Below, piece after piece: positions 27,964 through 39,710 of a DNA stretch of 64,000 nucleotides. Each line of letters starts with the position of its first letter. Position 1 is the stretch's first letter. Source of the DNA: Serilophus lunatus. Lineage: Eukaryota > Chordata > Aves > Passeriformes > Eurylaimidae. The translations under genes and the position numbers were made by a program. Under the pieces are notes generated by a model. That model ran no database searches. It was not told where the DNA came from and saw nothing but the letters and a program-made list of their open reading frames with translations. The stretch spans positions 299,342 through 363,341 of the forward strand of contig VXBA01001329.1 of the NCBI GenBank assembly GCA_013399895.1, given 5' to 3'.

Positions 27964-29942
27964 TACAATTCATATTGTAGTTTGAAAAATATTTACATTT
28001 CAGTCTCCTCAATTGTTTATAAAGGTGCTATAAGAAAAAAAAAGAAAATTGCAAAAAAGAAAATCTCAAGGGTCCAATCATACAATTCGTAGCTGCACTC
28101 CATAGCGCTTTTATTCACGATTCATTCTTTAACCCCTGAAATAATTTATGAACTCAAAATTATGCTATTGACCAAAATATCAGTTAAGAACAGGTTTTTT
28201 TCATCACTGCGGGTAGGGATAACAGAAACCTGACAAAATCTGTTGCTAAAAGATAACTCTTCAAAGGATTGGTCAGTCGTTGAAATTACACTAGTAATCA
28301 CAAATCTGTATGAGTCTTCCCCTTTAAGTTTAGGTAGTGACAGTGACTTTCCAAGATGTGGAAAGTTCAGACAACTTTAAGAGCAGTTGAGGGCTGTGAT
28401 GCAGTAAACCTTGCATAACTTGCTTCATGTCTTTTATACAACAGCAAGTGCTACAGAAATACTATTATTCTTAATTTATTGGTTAATAAGAATTTCTGGT
28501 TTTAATAATATCTATATTCAACTTCAGACTCTTTAATTGGGGTTTTTTTCTCTATTATTTTTTATTTTTCTATATTACAGCATTTCATCATGGAAAGTTT
28601 AGATTTCATATGGACCTATGTATCAAGAATGATCCTTTTGAAATAATAAATAGTATCAGCATGGACATCAGACCAGAAAACATGGAATACAAAACACGAT
28701 CTCAGTTCTACTTTCTCTTTCTGTTTCAGCAGCCAGGGCAGATGCCACAGTGAGTGGTGTGTGTTGCCAGATATGGTCCTAAAATATATGTGCTTTGTGC
28801 AGTGCATTTTGACAAAAAATTAAATAAAGCTTCATGTAAGTATAGAAAAGATCCTGTCCTGAAATTCTTACACAGTCAGCTCTGGAACTGACTTTACTGA
28901 ATGAATAAAACTAAAGGTTCAGAACAACATAACACAAAACCATACTAACTGCAGACTATATTTACACAATGTAAACATTTAAAGGAGTTATTTTACAAGA
29001 CATCTAGCCTTGTAAAACACTGTAAAAAACTACCAAAATGTAACTTAGTCAGGTAGCTCTAAAGTTTCATCTGATGACTATTTAGTCTCCTACTTTGGGA
29101 TATACAAAGTACAAACTTGCAAATGTTTAGAATTGCTCCAGTATCCTCTTGGTGCAAAATGTTGCCTTGTACTAGTTCTAGTGAAAGAGAATAATATTCC
29201 TCATTTACAGTGAAAGATAAAAAAATAAAAAAAAGTAATACCTCTGTTTTCATATATGAATTTAAACCACTAGGAATGAATGCAATTTCTGTGAGGGAAG
29301 CTGTTTCTTATGTATAGCAGCTGCAGACTTCTTTTTGCAATCTTGAAATTTCTGAGCAGAAGTTCCCCAAAGTAAAGCATGAAATAGTGTATTTAAAGAA
29401 GAGCAGAACTAATATGGCTCATGTCTTTTATTTCCCTCGAAGACTCTATCTTCATAGGCACTACTAGACACCTGTTGATGGAGCTGTACTGTGACTAGAC
29501 ATTAATCTGTTGCCACATCATAAACAGATGCCTGAAATATTAAGAATGATCTGTATTTACCTTAAAATGTTACAGGACTACCTAGTACAACAGCTTGGTT
29601 CTCAGCTTGAGAGCTTCTTTCAGCACAGTCATTCATTTTTAGCTGTTGTTCGGGAAAAGCCGTGACCACCACTTTCTTTATTCACATCAGCCTTATTACT
29701 GATACATTTACAAAACTCCCCAAGTTGCACCACTAGTACAGCAACAAATAATCTCTAGGTTGATCAACACTACTTCCATATGTAGATAGTTTTCTACACT
29801 ACTGTTATGTCATTTTGAGGAATCTATTTTCAGAACCTACTTGTGTAAAGAAACTGTTTTCCTTTATCCATCCACTCTTTTATCCACTGAAAACCTGCAA
29901 GAAGAAACTGTGACTTGTTCACACAGGGAAAGGGAAACTGAC

Positions 29943-30066
29943 TAACTCAAAACTTTTTGGTAGGAGAAAGATGAACATATATATGCGTATGTTCATACAT
30001 GATATAACTCAAAACTTTTTGGTAGAAGAGAGATGAACATATATATGTGTATGTTCATACATGATG
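29943..30066 (+). repeat. 62-bp tandem duplication with internal inverted repeat
   Basis: Two head-to-tail copies (29943-30004 and 30005-30066) of a unit starting TAACTCAAAACTTTTTGGTA, differing at only a few positions. Each copy contains ATGAACATA and TATGTTCAT, a 9-bp inverted pair separated by 8 bases. Confidence 0.95.
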
Positions 30067-31352
30067 TCTTTTTTTCTGACGTATGAGATGAACAGAATTC
30101 TCCCAGTAGTTTTTAAGTTTTAGAGTGAACAGAAATCTTTCAGCTATGTAAAGTTTCCATTTTCTGCTGCTTTCTTCCTCCTCAATAAAAATTAAGTGTG
30201 CACCCTAAATGGTTCAAAGGTCACATGACTCAGGCAATGAGAATTGTATAGCACTGGCCTATATTTAAATATTTTTAAAAGACTTTTGTTTGTAAGTGCT
30301 TTCTAAAGTATGTTAAGAAAATGATTGCTGCAGTTAAAATCAATGCAACATGACAAAGTGTAGATGCGTAACTTCCCAGTATGTTATTAAATACTTTTCT
30401 TCATACAAATCAACCTAAGGTGCATAGAAAATCACAAGTGGTCAGTTGCCAGAGGCCCTAAGTCTCTTGCATCAATAAAAGCTGAAGGTACACAGCATAT
30501 TCATCTTTCCATCTAAAAATTTATACATACATACATATATGTATGCATTTTTAAATTATTTAAATTTTATGGTACTGAAGAAGCTCATTGATTCATATAT
30601 AAATAACACATGCAACCACGGATGCTAAGTGGATGCTACAAAGTAGTGAGCAAACACACAGGTCTTTTTTTTGTAACTGTGTGACTAGTGTATAACAGAA
30701 GTCACTTAAAGAGAGGCAAGATTAAACCACTCATACATATCAGGAAGTATTTTGTTCAACTGCTGGTCATTTTGGTTCAGTCTGAAACCCATAATAACTA
30801 AGTAATGCTTTAATTCAGAGGTATTTGTTGATATAAATTGGGTTTTCTGTACTGTAAAATATTATGCATGAGAAATAAGGGAACCATAAAGCCCATTCAC
30901 TTTACTAGGTCTTGCTAATAATCAAAGAAAAAAAAAAGTTATCACAATTCCTAATAAGAGCAAGAAAATTTGGATGTCACTGAGAAAGAAATTATTTATT
31001 TACTTTTAAATATTTATAGAATTGACTGGATGTGCTGAGTAATAATATAATATTTAGCATCTGTATATATATGTCTCTATAGCTATATAAGTATATATAT
31101 AAAGTTTTAATAACAGATTCCTGTTAGAGAATTCTGCTATTAAACAGTTGCTGAGAAAATGAGAGTAAAGAAATGCAGTTCCATTTTATGAATTACATAG
31201 TGTGATATTGCCATGGTTCAGTAACATATCTGTAAAGAATAAAGGGAATATTCGTTAGAGAACCCTTATACAATTGTTTACCTCTCCCTTACTGAGGTAA
31301 TCTGGATTGATTAATAAAAATACACGATAAAGCAGCTGTTCGGATTCTGTTT

Positions 31353-31354
<2 letters not shown>

Positions 31355-31383
<29 letters not shown>
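31355..31383. repeat. (CA)n microsatellite in intron 1
   Basis: About 14 uninterrupted CA units followed by CCCCGCCCC. Confidence 0.97.
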
Positions 31384-31385
<2 letters not shown>

Positions 31386-33020
31386 CGCCCCTGCTCCCAC
31401 TGGCTACGCCTTTGATTCCTAACTGTGCAACCTACATATGCAGACATAGGTCTCCTGGTGTGATTAAGGACATAGTAGACCCAGAGAGAGGACTGAACCT
31501 TTACTATTTCTCCTTAAGTCTGCAGTTTAAATTTTACATGAGGCAGATGTACAGGACCAGACACAAAACAGTGCCTACATTCTGAATGGAAATTCTACAC
31601 AAAAATTACTGCAGGGATGTGGAGATAGAGAACACAAAATATATTTTAGTAACGCAAAACTATAGTGAAGATGATTACTTTTCCTGGCTACTTTAAATCT
31701 GAGCCTTTTCTAAATAGAAACCAACGACACTGTTTCATATTGTGCGTGTTTTGCCAGTATAACTACAAAATAAAATATCAATAAGTAAGTTTGAAGAGGT
31801 TGTTCACTAAGTAAAACTGAATGCTTACTAATCTAATATCATCTACGCATCCAAAACACTCTGTGTTGATGAAAAACAGAACCAGTACTAGAAATACCAG
31901 TATGTACTATGAGGTGTTAGAGTTAACATTTTCCACAGTCGTCATAATGAAAACTTTTATAGAAACCACAACACACTTTTTTAAGGGATGAAATTCCTCT
32001 TTTAGCTTTATATAGATGTCAGGGAAAAAAAATCATGACTGATATTATACAGTGAACACTGTAATAAAAAGGAATCATATTTTCCATAGGGAATTTACAC
32101 TACATTTGAAACTTTACTATTCAGTAGCATCAATACATTAACTAATTGGTTTATGAAGTCATTACATGGTTGTAGGAAAGTATAATTGTCTGTCTTTTAG
32201 TAACTACTACAGTTGTCAGTAGGGAAAAAATATGGACCTTTTTTTAGCATTCTGACAACTCCATTTTACATTAAAAAAGTCGACATTACTTAAACAAGTG
32301 TCATTGAAAGTTATTTGGTTTTTAAAGCATGAATAATAAATCAAATTATCTCTGGTTGTTCCCTAACCTAAACTCCTTCCTAAAGTGTCACTTTTTGTTA
32401 AAATCAATTTCAGATATTAAGAATTGCTCCACTCACCTAATTGACAGCAACACAAATTCATAGGCGTAAAATGGAATTGTTTCTGTGACACAACTCAATA
32501 GTTGGTTGAGGATTAGTTTGCAATGACCTTGTACAGATGCCCTTTTTCTTTTTTTCTTTACGTAGTTATAAATGTACAATTTATAAGCCATCATTTACTT
32601 GAATTTTTGTTCTTTAACCTGCCAATTGATGATGACCATTTCTATTCAGTTTAAAATATTAGATACAGCTGGCAACTAGAACATTTAGTGTTAACACTTC
32701 ACAGAGTATGATAACTTCAATGTATTATGAGTCTTCTTCAGGCACATCATGTGACTACAGTGCAACTTCTTTCCCACTAGCTGCATACACAAAATGAGTC
32801 TGTGTCACTTCTGATACACTCAGCTCATTCCCCTATGACTCAGAACAGCATATTAGGAGAATCACAGGATAAAACAGATATGACATTTCAAATACATTTA
32901 ATAGTCATTATCCAGTGCCTGCTTTCAATTCGAACTTTAAAAATCACTTTGGAACATACCTGTAGTCTTTGAACATTAAGCTGCATTAATCATGAAGTAA
33001 TACTTTAAATTAAATCAACC

Positions 33021-33225
33021 GGAGCCAAATTCTGCCCTCACCTTCACTCTGCAAGTTCACTGCTCTGAAATAAATCTTCTGAGTTTGGACTTTAAATTAC
33101 CTGCTAAAAATTAAGTCATTCTTTGATTAGCACCCTATGTCCAATGGTCTCAATTCTGACAATTCTCACATTCACAAAAGTCAGTGGAGGACAATGTGGA
33201 TAAAATTGGCAGCAGAATGCAGCCC
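33021..33225. repeat. Relic of a palindromic sauropsid repeat (MITE-like)
   Basis: The ends are GGAGCCAAATTCTGCCCTC at 33021 and GGCAGCAGAATGCAGCCC ending at 33225, imperfect inverted termini of the GCCAAATTCTGC...GCAGAATTTGGC type that I recall as abundant in turtle and crocodile genomes. AGTCAGTGGAGGACAATG lies inside. The family name is not certain. Confidence 0.45.
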
Positions 33226-34059
33226 AGCTATAATTTCTAAATGAGCTTTGGTAAAAGACAGAGCACATAAGTCTTTTGCTATAAAGCAATCATCAATATT
33301 GACTCAGGCTACTGGAAGTCAGACTAGTTGTTTTTCTGGTTTATGACAGGATGTGAGTTTTGTTAACATTTGCGGGTAGGAGGGAATCACCACGTACATT
33401 TTCTTTCTATTTGACTAAGCAGAATTTTCAGCACTGAAGGTTTACTTGTTTTGGGGGAGAGGAGGAGGCAATAGGGATTCTATGATACTGTCAAAAATAT
33501 ATTTATGGATATATATTCTAAAGAAAGAAATTAAAAAAATATTAAAACATACATCTTGGAATTTATATACAAGATTGGAGGGCTATAATGCACCGTTGCA
33601 ATAGATGTCCTCAGTGTGTGGAGTTTCTCTCCTGTCCTGTTAGTTACTACAGATAATATGATCACTTCAGAAGTTCCATCCCTTTTCTCCACCCCAAATC
33701 AAAGAGAAATTAAACCTGTGGAAGTGCCCACCTCTGTCTGATAGTCGTCTTGGAAAACATCCAGTGTGCCCCAAATGTACTAAACTCCTGCCTGCACCTC
33801 ACATGCACCTCTTTGGCTCTCCTGTAACTATGTGTTTTTCAGTGGGCATTTTCTTTTGAATTGCATGGGAAACTTCAGTGTGCTAGTAGAATCAGACTCG
33901 TCATATGTAGTCTGGTTCCACTTTCATTAAGCCCATCTCTCTTTAGTGACTTGTGTTTGTCCCTTCTGTGGTGCCTTACAGCAGATTTCACTGCAGAAAA
34001 AAGGGAAAAGTTAAAACAGTGTCTAAAGTGAGTTCTGGGGTATTCTAAAAATCTCCTAC

Positions 34060-36687
34060 CTGAATTATGGACATCCGGCTCGGGGGAGCCTCGCTGGCGT
34101 TAGTCCCTTGCCCTGTGAAGCTGGTGTGGCAGCCCACATGTCCCTGGGGTACAGTCAGGTTGTTGGAGGCGGGCTTCAGGTACATCACCTCGGACCTGGG
34201 AGAGCTGAGGGGCAGGCGGGTCTGGTAGTCAAAGTACATGGGTGAGGTGGCCAGGGATGGGCTGCTCACCACATTCATGACATTGAGGGGACCCCGGCTG
34301 TCCTCGCCCTCACTGGGCACCAGCATAATGTCATTCTTGCTGATCTTCTTCTTCTTGCCCTTGCTCCCTCCACTGCCACTGCCTCCTCCTCCCCCGCCAC
34401 TGCCTCCCCCTCCTCCTAGCTGAGGGTGGCTATACTCGGCAATGCGACAATTATAGGTGCGGATCTCCTTGTTCTCTCGCTTGCACTTCACGGCAATAGT
34501 GATCATGGCAGCCAGCAAGATGATGGAGACAGTGCTCAGCGTCACGATCAGGGGCAGCGACAAGTCCCAGTGTGGTCGCCGGTGCTGCTCACCATTCACC
34601 TGTGGCTCACCAGCCTCGGGCAGGGGCCCCGCCAAGGCCCTGACTATGAGCTTGGCCACTGCAGAGAGGCTGGGCTTGCCATGGTCACTGACTTTTACCA
34701 CCAGTTCAGCCACAGGGCTGAGCTCCTCCCAGTAGGGGTGCAAAGTGCGTATCTCACCACTAGTAGGGTCCATCTCAAACAGGTGCTCCTCATTGCCTTC
34801 CACAATCTCATATGTGAGGCGCCCACTCTCCCCAAAGTCACTGTCCAGGGCACGGACGGTACCCACAGGGTAGCCCACCCCAGCATTCCGTGGCACCTGC
34901 AGCTCAGCAGTGTCATTGATGAGGGCAGGCAGAACAATGAGGGGTGCATTATCGTTGACATCAAGCACGGTGACACGCACTGTGGCATTGCTTTCACGGT
35001 GGGGTGAACCCGAGTCTTTGGCCAGCACACGGAACTCAAAGTGCTTTGTCTGCTCATAGTTGAAGCTCCTCAGGGCATAGATAGCACCATTTGTGGGGTT
35101 AACAGAGACGTACGTGTAGATGGACACATCTCCCACATGCCCGGGCAAAATGGAATAAGACACTGTCCCATTTTGTCCCAGGTCAGGGTCCTGGGCCAAG
35201 ACTGAGCCCAGGTACTCTCCAGGGATATTGTTTTCAGGCACCTGTAACACATAAAGATTCTTGCTGAAACGGGGTGGGTTGTCATTCTCATCAAGGATCC
35301 GGACAGAGAATGACTTGGTGGAGTTAAGTGGGGGATTGCCCCCATCACGTGCCACGATGGTCACATTGTACTCGTCCTGTGCCTCACGGTCCAGGGGTCG
35401 GTCAGTGACCACAGTGTAGAAGTTGTCATAGTTTTCCTCCAGGGTGAAAGGAACGGCACCAGGTCCACCACCACCACCCAACACCCGACACTGGAGCTGC
35501 CCGTTTTTGCCTGAATCGCGGTCAGTGACCCGCACCAGGGCAATGACAGTGCCTGGTGGGGCAGCCTCGCTCAGTGCTCCCTGGCGAACAGAGACAAAGC
35601 CAATGGTGGGTGCATTGTCATTGCGGTCAATGAGACGGACAGTGACTTTGCAGTGAGCAGGAATGGGATTGGGCCCCAGGTCCCGAGCCTGGACATCAAT
35701 TTCAATGAGACCGCTCTCCTCATAGTCCAGGTTGCCTTTGACACGGATGAGGCCACTCTGTGGGTCGATGCTAAACAGGTCACGGACACGTTCAGGTGCA
35801 TAGCCACTGAAGGAGTAGAGCACCTCTCCATTTGTACCCTCGTCGGCATCAGTGGCATTGAGGTCGATGACAGCAGTGCCTAGTGGTGCATTCTCCGGCA
35901 GCTCTACCACATAGGATGCTGCCTCAAATATGGGACTGTTGTCATTGGAGTCAATGAGGCGTACATTGATCTGCACTGTGCCTGAGCGCGGTGGGTCACC
36001 ACCATCCAGTGCCGTCAGTACCAGGGTGTGGTGACTCTGCTCCTCACGGTCTAATGGCTTCTGGATGACCAGCTCTGGAAACTTTGTGCCATCTCCACGG
36101 GACTTCACATCAAGGGAGAAGAGGCCATAGTCATCACGGGTGAGTAAGTAAGTGCGCAGACCATTGTCCCCAGCATCTGGGTCATGGGCGCTGGTGAGGG
36201 GAAATCGGGTGCCTGGTGCAGCATTTTCCGAGATGTCCATGTCCACTTGGTCAGAGGGGAATGATGGTGCGTTGTCGTTCAGGTCCTGAATCTCCACTTT
36301 GATCATGCAGATCTCCTGGTCATTGGCGAACACCTCGAGGGACAGCTGGCACTTGGCGCTGCGCCGGCACAGCGCCTCACGGTCGATGCGCTGCTTGGTG
36401 TAGAGCAGCCCGCTCTCCCCGTCCACGTCCAGGAGGTGCGGGGCTGAGTTCTCCAGCACTCGGAACGTCGATTTGGGGCCGCGGCCGCCACCAGGGCCGC
36501 CACCAGGAGCGCCACGCTCCGCAGGCAGCATACCGCCTCCCGCCGCGCCTGCCGCCAGCCGCGCATCGCGTCCGATGTTCCCGATGACCGTGCCCGCTCC
36601 CTGCTCCTCTGGCACCGAGTAATTCAGGTTCTTCAGCGACAGGGCGGGAGCCCAGCAGAAGAAGAAGCAACAAATGTAAAGGTACAT
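34060..36687 (-). CDS. PCDH17: Protocadherin-17, coding exon 1 (ectodomain, TM, proximal tail)
   Basis: This exon encodes 876 residues of a delta-2 protocadherin, a homophilic calcium-dependent adhesion protein of neuronal membranes; the family's PCDH17 links to actin regulators and acts in axon extension and synapse assembly. The start at 36687 gives a signal peptide (MYLYICC..., about residues 1-17) followed by LKNLNYSVPEEQGAG, matching vertebrate PCDH17 as I recall it. Six cadherin repeats follow, with calcium-binding D-x-NDN motifs near residues 136, 247, 355, 467 and 577. Several N-x-S/T sites are visible. A transmembrane helix lies at about 712-734, then KCKREN and a cytoplasmic tail with the MYLKPAS motif. 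The exon ends after MSIIQ at a CAG|GTAGGA donor in phase 0. Having the whole ectodomain in one exon is normal for the family. Glycine-rich stretches in EC1 and after the membrane look longer than in human. The ATG context has G at -3. The assignment is near certain. Confidence 0.97.
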
Positions 36688-36802
36688 CCCCAAGCAGGGG
36701 GTGGCAGGAGCTGCAGCGGCGACCAGGGTTGTCCCCGTGTTCTTTGCCTCCTGCGCTTGAGTTGTTCTTCCTCCGACGGCTTTTTTTTCCTTCCTTTTTT
36801 TT

Positions 36803-36813
36803 NNNNNNNNNNN
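36803..36813. other. Assembly gap (11 N)
   Basis: Eleven unresolved bases inside a T-rich run of the + strand, in the presumed PCDH17 5' UTR about 115 bases before the ATG. Single unresolved bases also occur at 10015 and 39658. Confidence 0.99.
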
Positions 36814-37248
36814 TTTTTTATTTTCCCCTTCTCTCTCTCCACCCCTGTATTTCAAGTTTCTGAACCTGTTGCTCTAAAACATCTGCAGAGACAGAGGATG
36901 GGAGGCAGCAAATAGACCATGTAGCTCAGAGGGAGGGAGCAATCCGGCGTGGGGAGGAAGGAGGGAGCTGGGGGGAGGACGGGAGCAGCTTCGGCAGTGT
37001 TTCAGCAAGTGCTTGCCGTGCTTGCAGTCCCTTCACAGTTACTTCGGCTGTCCGACTTCGGCAGTGGGAAGGTTTCAAAAATCTGAAAATTTGCAAAAGA
37101 TCTTCTCCTCCGGGCAGGCGATGAGTTCCCGGTCCTTGAATCCCCGAGGATGTACAAAGGATAATAAAAAATAATAACAATAATAAAAAATGGGCGGCAG
37201 TAGTAGTTTTTCTAAAATTTATGAAGATTCTTTTTAAAAAAATACGTG

Positions 37249-37260
37249 TATTTATATATA
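37249..37260 (-). promoter_or_regulatory. TATA-like element upstream of PCDH17
   Basis: TATATATAAATA on the minus strand, about 560 bases upstream of the PCDH17 ATG. If used, initiation would fall near 37220-37230 and the 5' UTR would be roughly 540 bases. It sits in an AT-rich patch, so chance is a real alternative, and related genes often use CpG-island promoters without TATA. Confidence 0.25.
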
Positions 37261-38104
37261 CATAGGGAAGGGGAGTGGTCACGGGTCTATAGCAAGAGAT
37301 AAAAAATGCTTATTTGCTACTCATCGGTCCTGATGCATTGATGGAGTGGAGGGCTAGGAGAGACAGAAGGGAAAAAAAAGTCTCAGCTTGTTGTTGAAGC
37401 CCTCTTCGCGTGCAGTGAGAGGCAGTGAAATGTCTGATTGCACCGCGGGGTTGTTGGTTTTCAGGGAGTGTTTTGCTGCATTTAGAGATCTAATCTTGCA
37501 TTGCTCGCGGCGGAGAGCTGCAACTCGCTGCCATCGGTATTTCCCCCTCTCTGTCTCGTACACCCTCACTGTTTCCTTCCCGAATCAAAGGCAGCGGGAA
37601 TGAGGACTGCAGGGCAAGAGGGGAAAACAAAACACATGGGAAAAAAATAAAAAAAACCCAACCAACAAACAAACCCACCCAGCAAAAACTAGTGTACGGA
37701 TTTGTAGTTTCCTTTCTCTTCCTCTACTACCAGCTTCCCACTCGTCCTTTTGGGGTGAAAAAAATAAGAAGCTCACCAGCTGACCTTCAGCATTAACAGT
37801 AAATATGTATTTTGAGAGAAAGCTCAGGCCGTGCTCTATCAGCAGCACATTTGGGTTTCTTTAAGACAGGCCAGTAGCCGCCGCCACCTCCACATTTTTT
37901 CTCTCCGTTTATCTATGCGTTTGTGCGTATGCGTGTCTGAGGAGCTGCACTTTTCTCGATGCAGTTTAATGCCAGTTTGCTTTTTTCTCCAGCTGAGAGG
38001 AAAGCAACAGGCAACCCATGGCTGGACGCATAGATTGAAAAAAAAAAAAAGAAAAAAAGCAAGAAAGCGGAGGAGGGGAGTGCGGGGGGAGAAAGAAAAG
38101 CTAC

Positions 38105-38133
<29 letters not shown>
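38105..38133. repeat. (CA)n microsatellite upstream of PCDH17
   Basis: About 14 CA units, preceded by a purine-rich stretch at about 38037-38100 and followed by CTCTCTTTCT. It reads as TG repeats on the gene's strand, about 1.4 kb upstream of the ATG. Confidence 0.97.
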
Positions 38134-38136
<3 letters not shown>

Positions 38137-39318
38137 CTTTCTTGGTCTCTCGCTAAAAGGGAAACAGTCTCTGTATTCACAGGGCTGCGCTATCAAGTGC
38201 CTCTCTCTTCTTTCTATTCAGTGTCTCCTTCCAATGACACTGCCGCCTACACCTCTTCATTTAGGGGAGGGGAGAAGAGAAAAAACAATCCTGGCGATGA
38301 ATAAAGTGGGAGATCTTTTAATCAACTAATTCGCTTCTATTAAGACCTATGCGGTTCCGTGATTTGTGTGATGCATTTTTTGCAGTCTTTTCAAAGCTTT
38401 AACAGTCTCTCTGGGCATCTTGGTACAGGGGAGAAGAGGCGGCAACGCCAGACGCGTTCCCCCTCTCCGATATACACCTTTCCCAGCGATACGGCATATA
38501 GGTAAATACTGGGGAAGGGTAGCAAAATTTTATTTCAAGTTCTTTTAACAACCTGAAATAAATGAATGGCAAATCCAGAAATGCAGGTGTTTCAATATGC
38601 TTGGATGAGTCAGATCCAGCGGAACAAATCACATTCACTATCGCCTCATGTTCCTCCCTTCACAGGCATTAGTTGCAGCTTCTTCCTAACGCTTCTCTGA
38701 CTCACTCTATAGACAGGAAAAAAAATTAATCAGATTTATATTTTGGAGAGGGGGGAGGGAAGAAAGAATGGGAAAAAAATAGAAGGTGGGGGGGTGTCGG
38801 ATCCAGCTACACTTTTACTATACCTCTTTCTCCGGGAGACTGAGGATCAGGAAAACAAGGCTGTTATCCACTCACTGGCACAGAGGCGCGTCTGTCTCCT
38901 GCTTTGCTGAGTGTTTTTAACCACCTTTCCTCAATGTTATGTGTGAAATAAATCAGATGTCTTTCATATTAAAAGAAAAAAAAAATATAAAAACAGAGGT
39001 TCCCAATACATAGCTCACAGATCTAGTTCCGAGTCTCAGTTCTGCACCATTTTTTTCTCCTTTATTTGAGTCCGGACCCAAAGTACACAGTTAATTCTGC
39101 AACGTGTGGTAGGGAGGCTTTCAAACGAAAAAGAAGAGAAAACAAGTAATCTTCTCTGCCTCATTGATGGGTGGCCCCTTGCAAACAGACGGTCGCCAGT
39201 CTTAGCCAGGCAGCACGCGGAGCGAACGCCGATCCCAGATAAACCAGATCCATTTCACCAGCCGCCCGCAGGTAAGTGGAGAATTCAGAGAAAATTCAAC
39301 AGTTGGAGCCGCGCTTTG

Positions 39319-39400
39319 CCTCTCCCTCTCTCCCTCTCTCTCTCTCGCTCGCTCGCTCGCTCCCTCTCTCTCTCTCTCCCCCCTCCCCTCCTCGCCTCCC
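39319..39400. repeat. Pyrimidine tract with TCGC and CT repeats
   Basis: Almost pure pyrimidines, with (CT)n on both sides of a central (CGCT)n block at about 39346-39360. The gene-strand sequence is GA-rich (GAGAGAG/GAGC). Confidence 0.95.
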
Positions 39401-39659
39401 TCACTGCAGCACTCGCGGGGCCGCCGCGCCACGCCGCGCTCGCCCAGCGCCGCTCTCCGACTGCCTCTATTCACCTCACGCCGCGGCTTAAACATTGATA
39501 CGGATTCCCCGCCAGCCAATCCGCGGCGGCGACGGCGCCCGGCCGCGGGCGCTGAGTGTCATTGATTAGATCGGGTCGGTGGCAGACGCGCTGCGCGGGA
39601 GCGGCTCGGGTGGGCGCGCGGGAGGCGCTGTCTCGTCGCCCCCCCCCACAGAGACACNA

Positions 39660-39663
39660 CAGA

Positions 39664-39694
<31 letters not shown>
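39660..39694. repeat. (CA)n microsatellite with an unresolved base beside it
   Basis: CA repeats directly after GAGACAC-N-ACAGAG (N at 39658), within the CpG-dense block. Confidence 0.95.
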
Positions 39695-39696
<2 letters not shown>

Positions 39697-39710
39697 CTAC
39701 CCCCCGAAAC

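Larger units (their letters stand above)
10216..34059 (-). other. PCDH17: PCDH17 intron 1 (about 23.8 kb)
   Basis: Long AT-rich intron between the ectodomain exon and exon 2, with a GTAGGA donor at 34059 and a pyrimidine-rich CACAG acceptor at 10216. It carries three CR1 fragments, a GGAA-type microsatellite, a CA repeat, a 62-bp tandem duplication, relics of palindromic repeats, and a cluster of TGTCAAT motifs at 17669-17841. No second gene is supported on either strand; the longest open frames (for example about 27263-27590) are low-complexity. Confidence 0.88.
36688..37800 (-). promoter_or_regulatory. PCDH17: Probable PCDH17 5' UTR and proximal promoter
   Basis: Sequence directly upstream of the start codon on the minus strand. 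It contains an 11-base gap in an A/T-rich run, a G-rich stretch on the + strand near 36930-36990, and a TATA-like TATATATAAATA (minus strand) at about 37249-37260. No acceptor site is obvious next to the ATG, so the coding exon probably includes 5' UTR. The transcription start cannot be located from sequence alone; the right-hand limit given is arbitrary. Confidence 0.45.

Noticed and set aside
34426..35007. 193-codon open frame on the + strand
   Set aside because: It is antisense to the PCDH17 ectodomain exon, has no protein likeness, and is explained by the GC-rich coding strand opposite.
36688..36855. In-frame extension of PCDH17 upstream to a Met at 36855
   Set aside because: It crosses the N gap, is lysine-rich low-complexity, lacks similarity to PCDH17, and would bury the signal peptide.
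37831..38304. 157-codon + strand open frame upstream of PCDH17
   Set aside because: Much of it is translated CA repeat and purine tract; no homology.
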